Assembly (NCBI GenBank): GCA_937901805.1
Contig: CALDJI010000282.1
Location: 1-13,290, forward strand
Direction of reading: 5' to 3'
DNA length: 13,290 nucleotides
Origin: an uncultured Clostridia bacterium
GTDB lineage: Bacteria > Bacillota > Clostridia > Oscillospirales > Ruminococcaceae
Under the pieces are notes generated by a model. That model was not told the DNA's origin. It saw only the letters and a program-made list of their open reading frames with translations, and searched no databases. Positions 6,079 through 12,552 of the stretch are shown one piece after another (the stretch's first letter is position 1; each line of letters starts with the position of its first letter). Both the position numbers and the translations under genes were made by a program.

Positions 6079-6297
6079 GCAAATGCCGGCAGGCACTTGC
6101 AGCGGTTCTAAAACCGCATATGGGATACCGTGGTTTCCTCCAATGCAGTCTCGCCCCGAAAATAGGATTGAAAGTTGGAAATTCTTCTGTTATTTTCCTG
6201 TTTTCAATAAACCCTTGCATACTTAGAAGGGAATCCTTTACAGCTGTCATTGGAAATGGCTGAAAGGGGCCTTCTTTATAAAAATGTGCTTTTATAA
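6079..6297. other. Hairpin-dense noncoding block
   Basis: The stretch 5854-6451 has no convincing gene; open frames on both strands give peptides without domain features, ribosome sites or good codon use. This part holds five consecutive inverted repeats. They are 6079-6100 (8 of 9 pairs, 4-nt loop); 6102-6117 (GCGGTT/AACCGC); 6167-6208 (ATTGAAA plus GGAAA pairing with TTTCC plus TTTCAAT around a 3x3 internal loop); 6225-6275 (19 pairs in four short helices); and 6276-6297 (TTATAAAA/TTTTATAA). This density suggests a structured RNA or an interspersed repeat element. Confidence 0.45.
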
Positions 6298-6314
6298 TAC
6301 GAGACGGCAAATTA

Positions 6315-6347
6315 AAAACTGGAACTTCCAGCAGAAGTTCCAGTTTT
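6315..6347 (-). terminator. Intrinsic terminator downstream of the LysR gene
   Basis: A perfect 14-bp stem, AAAACTGGAACTTC (6315-6328) and GAAGTTCCAGTTTT (6334-6347), with a 5-nt loop. On the - strand it ends in TTTTTAATTT, a usable T-tract. It lies about 105 bp past the stop of the LysR-type gene. The + strand T-run is shorter. Confidence 0.85.
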
Positions 6348-6451
6348 ACATGAAAATAATCTTTTCTGCGTGCTTTGGGATCTTTTCCGCTTCTGCACTT
6401 TAGTCTGTGCCGCGGCCTATCTTGCGAAATACAAGTCTTTGCCGGCGTCCA

Positions 6452-7372
6452 CTATTCCACCGCAGATGCGCGAAGCAACTGGACAAAGCGTCTGCCGTAC
6501 TCGGACAGGGGCTCTTTCTGGGGATAGATCACAATATCCCTGTGCAGCATACTGGGAAGCACACACTTTTTCGTCACCAGCCCGTGTTGCTCTAGGTAAT
6601 CCGAGGGGATGTGGGACACCCACATAAACGATCCGGGGACGCGCTGCAAAACATCGTATTGGCTGCCCCGATCATAGACATAGATCCGCTTGGCATGGGA
6701 CGCAGGACCAGGTTCCTGATGAATTTGGGAGAGCGAAACAGAGGGTACTTTAAAATCCCCCTGTACAATTTCCGGATATCCGTCCAGCATTTGGAAGGAT
6801 ACCGTTTCCTGGACGGCAAGCGGGTGGTTTTTCGACATCAGCAAAACCGTGGCAAATTCGCTGATAAGCTCCTTGGAAAGCCCCCTGTCCCGGATACTGC
6901 TGAGAAAATACTCCTCATAAATACTCTGATAACGGACAATCCCAAAATCCGACTCTCCCGAAGCGACATCGTTGATGGCCCCCATGGCGCTGGTCTCTTT
7001 AAAATAAATATTCATGTGGGGCTTGTCCGCATACTCTGCAATAAAATCTGCCGCCGTCACAGAAACATAAGTGGCGCGGGGCACAGAAAAGGAAAATTCT
7101 ACAGATTCCGATGCGTAGGGTCGTTTATACATGGCCTCCAGCTCATTGACCTGGGAGAGAATCGAATTTGCATACTCCAGAAATTCCCTTCCCTTGCGGG
7201 TCGGCTGAACGCCCTGCGCCGTCCGCTTAAAAATAGTAATGCCGATTTCGCTTTCCAGTTCTTTAATCGCCTTACTCAGATTGGGCTGACCCATATACAG
7301 GTTGTGAGCCGCCCTGGTAATCGAATTGGTTTTGCCCACCTCCAGGACATATTTTAAATGGGAGAGGTTCAT
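6452..7372 (-). CDS. LysR-type transcriptional regulator
   Basis: A 306-residue protein of normal LysR length. The N-terminal winged helix-turn-helix is clear (HLKYVLEVGKTNSITRAAHN, MGQPNLSKAIKELESEIGI, then FKRTAQGVQPTRKG), and about residues 90-300 form the periplasmic-binding-like effector domain. I chose ATG 7372 because GGAGG lies 6 nt upstream and MNLSHLKYVLEVGK is the usual start; 12 extra in-frame codons up to 7408 lack a ribosome site. It is divergent from the alcohol dehydrogenase gene across a 224-bp gap, the classic LysR arrangement, so that gene is the likely target. A T-N11-A dyad lies in its leader. The effector is unknown. Confidence 0.93.
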   Translation of the reverse strand: MNLSHLKYVLEVGKTNSITRAAHNLYMGQPNLSKAIKELESEIGITIFKRTAQGVQPTRKGREFLEYANSILSQVNELEAMYKRPYASESVEFSFSVPRATYVSVTAADFIAEYADKPHMNIYFKETSAMGAINDVASGESDFGIVRYQSIYEEYFLSSIRDRGLSKELISEFATVLLMSKNHPLAVQETVSFQMLDGYPEIVQGDFKVPSVSLSQIHQEPGPASHAKRIYVYDRGSQYDVLQRVPGSFMWVSHIPSDYLEQHGLVTKKCVLPSMLHRDIVIYPQKEPLSEYGRRFVQLLRASAVE

Positions 7373-7395
7373 GGATATCCTCCATTCCTTTTTTA

Positions 7396-7410
7396 ATATA
7401 CCGGCCATAT
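7396..7410. promoter_or_regulatory. LysR-type T-N11-A box candidate
   Basis: ATATACCGGCCATAT is a dyad (ATAT arms, 7-bp centre) containing a T-N11-A match (T7397 to A7409). It lies 24 bp upstream of the LysR-type start codon. LysR proteins commonly bind such boxes in the shared intergenic region and repress themselves. Confidence 0.45.
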
Positions 7411-7529
7411 CAAAAAAAGATTACCCGATAAAACCCAACTATGATAAAATAATAACAAAGAGCGAAGGAGCTGTGGGTAACAGAGTTTACAGGCAGGTTC
7501 CGGTATTTCATGCTCTTTCTATAGTATAA

Positions 7530-7549
7530 CACATTCTTACGGGAATGTG
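7530..7549. promoter_or_regulatory. Dyad at the putative start of the alcohol dehydrogenase transcript
   Basis: CACATTC (7530-7536) and GAATGTG (7543-7549) form a perfect 7-bp inverted repeat. It directly follows TATAGT/TATAAC (7520-7530), the best -10 candidates for the dehydrogenase, though no good -35 is seen. CGGTTTTT follows the dyad, so on the + strand it could be an operator at +1 or a small attenuator-like terminator. Confidence 0.45.
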
Positions 7550-7596
7550 CGGTTTTTCCATTTGTTTACGTTCCAAAATAAAAGGAGGAATTTCTC

Positions 7597-8811
7597 ATGC
7601 GTTTCACATTACCAAGAGACATTTACCACGGCAAAGGGGCTTTGGAAGCTCTCAAAACTCTGGACGGAAAAAAAGCCATCATCTGTGTCGGCGGCGGCTC
7701 GATGAAAAAATTCGGCTTCCTTGACAAAGCTGTTTCCTATCTGAAAGAAGCAGGTATGGAAGTTGAATTGTTCGAGGGCATCGAAGCGGATCCTTCTGTC
7801 GAGACTGTTATGAGAGGCGCAGAGGCTATGCAGAAGTTCCAGCCGGACTGGATCGTTGCTATCGGCGGCGGTTCCCCGATCGACGCTGCAAAAGCAATGT
7901 GGATCAAATATGAGTATCCGGAAGTTACTTTTGAAGATATGTGCAAAGTATTCGGGCTGCCGAAACTGAGAACCAAAGCTCATTTCTGCGCGGTTTCCTC
8001 TACCTCCGGCACCGCTACTGAAGTTACCGCTTTCTCCATTATTACTGACTACAACAAGGGTATCAAATATCCGATCGCCGACTTTGAAATCACTCCGGAC
8101 GTTGCGATTGTTGATCCAGAACTCGCAGAGACCATGCCGAAAAAACTCGTTGCTCACACCGGTATGGATGCCATGACCCATGCAATCGAGGCTTATGTTT
8201 CCACTGCAAACTGCGACTACTCCGATCCTCTCGCTCTGCATGCCATTAAGATGATCCAGAACGATCTGGTTGGTTCTTATAACGGCGACATGGCAAAGAG
8301 AGACAGCATGCACAATGCACAGTGCCTGGCTGGTATGGCATTCTCCAACGCACTGCTCGGAATTGTCCACTCCATGGCTCACAAGACCGGCGCTGCATTC
8401 GCTGATCACGGTGCGCACATCATCCACGGTGCTGCAAACGCAATGTATCTGCCAAAAGTCATTGCTTTCAACGCAAAAGATGAGACCGCAAAGAAACGCT
8501 ATGGCGTTATTGCTGACTTCATGGGTCTTGGCGGCAGCAGCGATGATGAAAAAGTTCAGCTCCTCATCAAATACCTGAGAAAGATGAACGATGACCTGAA
8601 CATCCCGCACTGCATCAAGAACTATGGCGCAGACAGCTACCCAACCGAGAACGGCTTTGTTCCAGAGAATGTTTTCCTCGAAAGACTGCCGGAAATCGCC
8701 AAGAATGCAATCGGAGACGCCTGCACAGGTTCCAACCCGCGTCAGCCAAGCCAGGAAGAGATGGAGAAGCTCCTCAAGTGCTGCTACTATGACACCGAGG
8801 TTGACTTCTAA
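7597..8811 (+). CDS. Iron-containing (group III) alcohol dehydrogenase
   Basis: A cytoplasmic NAD(P)H-dependent alcohol/aldehyde oxidoreductase of 404 residues, close to clostridial butanol dehydrogenases. The Rossmann-like N-terminal domain has GGGSPIDAAKA (about 90-100); the C-terminal helical domain carries the metal site. By analogy with lactaldehyde reductase FucO the ligands are Asp191 and His195 (GMDAMTHAIEAY), His258 (GIVHSMAHK) and His277 (HIIHGAANA), with His262 near the active site. The 15-residue step from His262 to His277 is 5 longer than in FucO. AGGAGG stands 8 nt before the ATG. Strong, uniform codon bias suggests high expression, fitting a main fermentation enzyme. It is divergent from a LysR regulator and followed by nfnAB. 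Confidence 0.95.
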   Translation: MRFTLPRDIYHGKGALEALKTLDGKKAIICVGGGSMKKFGFLDKAVSYLKEAGMEVELFEGIEADPSVETVMRGAEAMQKFQPDWIVAIGGGSPIDAAKAMWIKYEYPEVTFEDMCKVFGLPKLRTKAHFCAVSSTSGTATEVTAFSIITDYNKGIKYPIADFEITPDVAIVDPELAETMPKKLVAHTGMDAMTHAIEAYVSTANCDYSDPLALHAIKMIQNDLVGSYNGDMAKRDSMHNAQCLAGMAFSNALLGIVHSMAHKTGAAFADHGAHIIHGAANAMYLPKVIAFNAKDETAKKRYGVIADFMGLGGSSDDEKVQLLIKYLRKMNDDLNIPHCIKNYGADSYPTENGFVPENVFLERLPEIAKNAIGDACTGSNPRQPSQEEMEKLLKCCYYDTEVDF

Positions 8812-8841
8812 GTATAACTACATTACAATTAAATCAGTTTC

Positions 8842-8919
8842 AGTAGAAGTCTGTGGCCTTCCATAAATATGGAAACCAGCGGCGGAATCCCCCGCCGCTG
8901 GAGCTAACAGACTTTTACT
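8842..8919 (+). ncRNA. Predicted three-way-junction RNA between the dehydrogenase and nfnA
   Basis: A 13-bp closing stem (8842-8854 with 8907-8919; 12 Watson-Crick pairs and one G-U) encloses two hairpins: TTCCAT/ATGGAA with an AAAT loop (8859-8874) and the 10-bp CCAGCGGCGG/CCGCCGCTGG with a 6-nt loop (8876-8901). The rest of the 166-bp gap shows only the nfnA ribosome site. It could be a complex terminator, a processing/stability element or a leader element of nfnAB. I do not recognise it as a known riboswitch. Confidence 0.55.
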
Positions 8920-8977
8920 TTTAGTTCCCATTTTTATTTGAAGTTCCTACAACTGAAGAGGAAAGGTTTGAAAAGCT

Positions 8978-9745
8978 ATGTATCGTATTCTCCGCAAGAA
9001 AGTCCTCAACCCGACTGTCACGCTGATGGATATCGACGCCCCCTTGATTGCCAAAAAAGCAGAGCCAGGGCAGTTCATTATTCTGAGAGTGGACGAAAAC
9101 GGCGAGCGAATCCCTTTGACCATTGCGGATTTTGATCGCGAAAAGGGAATTGTCACGATCATTTTCCAAGTCGTGGGCGCCACCACAGAAAAACTCAACC
9201 ATCTGGAAGAGGGCGACTCCCTGCACGATTTTGTCGGCCCGCTCGGCGTTCCTTCCCATGTGGAAGGCCTGAAAAAAGTCGCTGTCATCGGCGGCGGCGT
9301 CGGATGCGCCATCGCCTACCCGATCGCAAAGAAACTCCACCGTCTGGGTGCGGAAGTCCATTCTGTGGTTGGGTTCCGCAACAAGGATCTTGTCATTTTG
9401 GAAGATGAATTCAAAGCTGCAAGTTCGAAGTTCGTCATGATGACGGACGATGGTTCCTATGGAGAAAAGGGCCTTGTCACAGATGCGCTCAAAAAGCTGA
9501 TTGAAAGCGGCGAGAAGTATGATGAAGTCATCGCCATCGGCCCACTCATCATGATGAAGTTTGTATGCAAACTCACCAAAGAGTATGGCATCAAGACTGT
9601 CGTCAGCATGAACCCAATCATGTTCGACGGCCATCTCGTGGACTTTGACGAGGCCATGGAACGCGCTACCATGTACAAGGATTTTGAGCGCCACCAGTAT
9701 GAAGAAACCTGCAATCTGTTCAAGGGGGTAAAAGACAATGCCTAA
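8978..9745 (+). CDS. nfnA: NfnA-like small subunit (FAD/NAD(P)-binding) lacking the [2Fe-2S] segment
   Basis: Relative of the small subunit of NADH-dependent ferredoxin:NADP oxidoreductase, also annotated sulfide dehydrogenase beta or PyrK-like. FAD-binding barrel: PGQFIILRVDENGERIPLTI (30-49) and DFVGPLG. NAD-binding domain: VAVIGGGVGCAIAYPIAKKL (101-120), then GFRNKDLVILEDEF, TDDGSYGEKGLVTD, VIAIGPLIMMKFV. Family members of about 280 residues then read NPIMVDGTGMCGxCRV, a stretch ending KFACVDGPE, and FDGHLVDFDE. Here Met215 is joined directly to Phe216 (SMNPIMFDGHLVDFDE), so about 27 residues with all cluster ligands are absent. The protein is 255 residues and its only cysteines are 110, 197 and 245. 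The frame is intact and conservation on both sides is high. Start at ATG 8978 after GAGGAAAGG. Overlaps nfnB by 8 bp. Confidence 0.9.
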   Translation: MYRILRKKVLNPTVTLMDIDAPLIAKKAEPGQFIILRVDENGERIPLTIADFDREKGIVTIIFQVVGATTEKLNHLEEGDSLHDFVGPLGVPSHVEGLKKVAVIGGGVGCAIAYPIAKKLHRLGAEVHSVVGFRNKDLVILEDEFKAASSKFVMMTDDGSYGEKGLVTDALKKLIESGEKYDEVIAIGPLIMMKFVCKLTKEYGIKTVVSMNPIMFDGHLVDFDEAMERATMYKDFERHQYEETCNLFKGVKDNA

Positions 9746-11045
9746 TATGTCCCTGAAAAAAAATCCAATGCCCGTTCAAGAGCCGACGGTGCGCAATCAC
9801 AACTTTGAAGAGGTCGCCCTGGGCTATACCCCGGAACAGGCGGTTGACGAGGCGAATCGCTGCCTTGGCTGTAAAAACAAACCCTGCGTCGGCGGATGCC
9901 CGGTCGCAATCGATATCCCGGCATTTATTGCTAAAATCAAGGAGCAGGATTTTGAAGGCGCTTACCAGATCATCAACAAATCCAGCTCCCTCCCCGCTGT
10001 CTGCGGCCGTGTCTGCCCGCAGGAAACCCAGTGTGAATCCAAATGCGTCCGCGGTATCAAAGGCGAGCCGGTTGCTATCGGCCGCTTAGAGCGCTTTGTC
10101 GCCGACTGGCATATGGCGCACAACACCGAAGCTCCGGTAAAACCGGAGCCAAACGGCCACAAAGTCGCCATTGTCGGCGCCGGTCCTGCAGGATTAACCT
10201 GCGCCGGCGACCTTGCAAAGCTGGGCTATGAAGTTTCCATCTTCGAGGCGCTCCATCTGGCCGGCGGCGTGCTGGTCTATGGAATCCCGCAGTTTAGGCT
10301 TCCGAAAGAGATTGTCCAGAAGGAAATCGACAACCTCAAAGCCATCGGTGTCCACGTGGATACCAACGTTGTCATCGGCAAAACCATCACCATTGACGAG
10401 CTCTTTGAAGATGGCTTTGAAGCGATCTTTGTCGGATCTGGCGCCGGACTTCCGAATTTCATGAAAATTCCGGGCGAAAACCTCAAAGGCGTGTATTCCG
10501 CCGTCGTTGGCGGCGGAAACGTGGCCATGGACGCCGCCCGCTGCGCGAAGAGATTGGGCGCGGAAAATGTCTACATCGTGTACCGCCGTTCAGAAGACGA
10601 ACTTCCGGCCAGAAAAGAGGAAGTTGAACACGCAAAAGAAGAGGGCATTATCTTTAAACTCCTCAATAACCCGGTCGAAATCCTTGGCGACGAGCATAAA
10701 TTTGTCAATGGTATGAAGTGCATTGAGATGGAACTCGGCGAACCGGACGCTTCCGGCAGACGCCGTCCCATCCCGAAGGAAGGCTCGGAATTCGTTCTGG
10801 ACGTAGACTGCGTCATCATGTCCATCGGTACCTCTCCGAACCCGCTGATCAAATCCACCACCAAAGGCCTCGACACCAACAAATGGGGCTGTATCGTGGC
10901 AAATGAGGAAACCGGGCAAACCTCCCGCGAGGGCGTATTTTCCGGCGGCGATGCCGTCACAGGCGCTGCAACGGTTATTCTCGCCATGGGCGCTGGCAAA
11001 AAAGCTGCCGCCGCTATGGATGAGTACATTAAAAACAAACACTAA
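9738..11045 (+). CDS. nfnB: NfnB/GltA-like flavoprotein large subunit with an internal deletion
   Basis: Relative of the NADPH-binding large subunit of Nfn, often annotated glutamate synthase (NADPH) homotetrameric or small chain. Eight cysteines for two [4Fe-4S] clusters are present: 42, 45, 50, 54 (CLGCKNKPCVGGCP) and 89, 93, 99, 103 (CGRVCPQETQCESKC). Then come FAD motif VAIVGAGPAGLTCAGDLAKL (143-162), LVYGIPQFRLP, NADPH motif VVGGGNVAMDAARCAKRLGA (256-275), and the final FSGGDAVTGAATVILAMGAG. Family proteins of about 464 residues have some 29 residues (beginning NEFLTRVN) between GVYSA and VAVVGGGN. Here Ala255 runs straight into Val256, giving 435 residues. No GOGAT large subunit is nearby, so Nfn is the better name. 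AAGGGGG precedes ATG 9738, which overlaps the nfnA stop. Confidence 0.9.
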   Translation: MPNMSLKKNPMPVQEPTVRNHNFEEVALGYTPEQAVDEANRCLGCKNKPCVGGCPVAIDIPAFIAKIKEQDFEGAYQIINKSSSLPAVCGRVCPQETQCESKCVRGIKGEPVAIGRLERFVADWHMAHNTEAPVKPEPNGHKVAIVGAGPAGLTCAGDLAKLGYEVSIFEALHLAGGVLVYGIPQFRLPKEIVQKEIDNLKAIGVHVDTNVVIGKTITIDELFEDGFEAIFVGSGAGLPNFMKIPGENLKGVYSAVVGGGNVAMDAARCAKRLGAENVYIVYRRSEDELPARKEEVEHAKEEGIIFKLLNNPVEILGDEHKFVNGMKCIEMELGEPDASGRRRPIPKEGSEFVLDVDCVIMSIGTSPNPLIKSTTKGLDTNKWGCIVANEETGQTSREGVFSGGDAVTGAATVILAMGAGKKAAAAMDEYIKNKH

Positions 11046-11052
11046 CCTATTG

Positions 11053-11092
11053 AAAAACCCCGGATGCTGAAGTTCAAGCATCCGGGGTTTTT
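11053..11092. terminator. Bidirectional terminator between nfnB and pncB
   Basis: AAAAACCCCGGATGCT (11053-11068) pairs perfectly with AGCATCCGGGGTTTTT (11077-11092), 16 bp with an 8-nt loop. T-tracts exist on both strands. It lies 7 bp past the nfnB stop and directly beside the pncB stop at 11094-11096, so it ends both convergent transcripts. Confidence 0.95.
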
Positions 11093-11093
11093 T

Positions 11094-12539
11094 CTATTTT
11101 CTATTTTCGCTCAACAGTTTCTGACGAATATTCCACAGCTTTTGGGAGAGATCCACATAGTAGTTGTGCGGGTTTTCAAACCGCTTGACTTCTTCCCACT
11201 GCAAGTCCACCTGCTGCTTGCAGTAAGCGCGGATTTCCTCGGTGGATGGGCACTGGTACACACACTCCCCATTTTTGAAAACCGGGACAAGCAGTTCCTC
11301 CGCTGTAAAATCGGTCAGCGTCTTGCGTTTCCAAGTGTAATCCGGGTCAAAGATTTCCAGGGGCTTAGTATCGTCTACGATTTCATCGTGTACACAGAGC
11401 AAATCCGCAATCGCCTTGCCGGAATCCTTTTCATACAGACGATAGACCTTTTTAAAATGCGGAATGGTCAGCTTCGCCGCATTCTCGCTGATTTTGATTT
11501 TCGGGACAATTGCCCCATCCTCTTTTTCTACGGCAACCAGCTTGTATACTCCCCCAAAGACCGGATCGCTTTTGGAGGTAATCAGCCTCTCACCCACGCC
11601 AAAACTGTCGATGCAGGCGCCCTGTCCCAGCAAATCCTGGATGATATATTCATCCAGCGAGTTAGTGGCAATGATTTTGCAGTCCGGATACCCTGCCTCG
11701 TCCAGCATCTTCCTTGCCTGCTTGGAAAGGTAAGTCAGATCCCCGGAATCAATCCGAATCGCACAGCTGGTAATTCCTCTGGGTTTTAATACCTCGTCAA
11801 AGGCGCGGATTGCATTTGGTACTCCGCTTTTCAGGACATTGTAGGTATCTACTAAAAGTACAACATTATTTGGATATAACTCACAGTATGTTTTGAAGGC
11901 GGTCAACTCATCATCAAACATCTGCACCCAGGAGTGGGCCATGGTGCCGGCCGCAGGTGTGCCGTAATACTGATCCGCCAGCACACAGGCCGTACCCGTA
12001 CAGCCCGCGATATAGGCGGCACGCGCGCCAAGCACAGCGCCGTCCGCTCCCTGTGCACGCCGGGAGCCGAATTCCGCAACCCCTCTGCCCTGCGCCGCAC
12101 GGACAATCCGGTTGGACTTTGTTGCAATCAGGGATTGGTGGTTGAGCGCCAACAGCACATAAGTTTCAATCAGCTGGGCTTCAATTGCCGGGGCGCGCAC
12201 GGTCATAATCGGTTCGTGCGGGAAAACGGGAGTCCCCTCCGGCACCGCATAGATATCCCCATGGAACCGGAACGTGTACAGATACTCCAAAAATTCCTCC
12301 GGGAACACTTTTTTCGTGCGCAAAAAGGCAATATCCTCTTCGCTAAAATGCAGGTTTTTGATATAGTCGATTACCTGTTCCAATCCTGCGGCGATGGCAA
12401 ACCCGCCCCCGTCCGGAATCCTGCGGAAAAACACGTCAAAATAGGTTATCCGGTCTTTCAGCCCGATCTGAAAATAGCCGTTTCCCATAGTCATCTCATA
12501 AAAGTCAAACAACATGGTATAATTTGGTTTGGTGTCCAT
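11094..12539 (-). CDS. pncB: Nicotinate phosphoribosyltransferase
   Basis: Makes nicotinate mononucleotide from nicotinate and PRPP with ATP hydrolysis, the committed step of NAD salvage from nicotinic acid. The 481-residue length fits the Gram-positive form. Seen in order: YTMLFDFYEMTMGNGYF near the N-terminus, FDVFFRRIPDGGGFAI, EFGSRRAQG (156-164), GTMAHSW with the expected catalytic-loop His202, LLVDTYNV, RIDSGDLTYL and SFGVGERL, which line the PRPP/nicotinate site. AAGGAAGGGG precedes the ATG at 12539. It begins 13 bp after the nicotinamidase-like gene and is very likely translated from the same message; the shared terminator at 11053-11092 ends the operon. Confidence 0.96.
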   Translation of the reverse strand: MDTKPNYTMLFDFYEMTMGNGYFQIGLKDRITYFDVFFRRIPDGGGFAIAAGLEQVIDYIKNLHFSEEDIAFLRTKKVFPEEFLEYLYTFRFHGDIYAVPEGTPVFPHEPIMTVRAPAIEAQLIETYVLLALNHQSLIATKSNRIVRAAQGRGVAEFGSRRAQGADGAVLGARAAYIAGCTGTACVLADQYYGTPAAGTMAHSWVQMFDDELTAFKTYCELYPNNVVLLVDTYNVLKSGVPNAIRAFDEVLKPRGITSCAIRIDSGDLTYLSKQARKMLDEAGYPDCKIIATNSLDEYIIQDLLGQGACIDSFGVGERLITSKSDPVFGGVYKLVAVEKEDGAIVPKIKISENAAKLTIPHFKKVYRLYEKDSGKAIADLLCVHDEIVDDTKPLEIFDPDYTWKRKTLTDFTAEELLVPVFKNGECVYQCPSTEEIRAYCKQQVDLQWEEVKRFENPHNYYVDLSQKLWNIRQKLLSENRK

Positions 12540-12552
12540 TGAAACCCCTTCC

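Noticed and set aside
5832-6310. Open frames of about 140 codons on both strands in the amidase-LysR gap
   Set aside because: No ribosome sites, no recognisable domains, and they run through a series of inverted repeats; better explained as noncoding structured or repeat DNA.
5938-6350. Possible RNase P RNA or tmRNA, because the region is about 400 nt and highly structured
   Set aside because: An ACAGAAA is present, but other RNase P core motifs and the tmRNA ends (tRNA-like acceptor and T arm) are not seen.
7430-7520. Possible riboswitch in the LysR-dehydrogenase gap
   Set aside because: The AAAGAGC/GCTCTTT pairing spans 48 nt with little internal pairing, and I could not match it to any riboswitch consensus I know.
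7609-8610. A 333-codon open frame antisense to the alcohol dehydrogenase
   Set aside because: It mirrors the strongly biased codons of the real gene, has no ribosome site and no protein-like motifs; the sense gene is a clear family member.
8921-9694. A 257-codon open frame antisense to nfnA
   Set aside because: It is a shadow of nfnA codon usage, with no domain features or proper start.
11064-11789. A 241-codon open frame on the + strand over the end of pncB
   Set aside because: It begins inside the shared terminator and runs antisense to a well-conserved gene.
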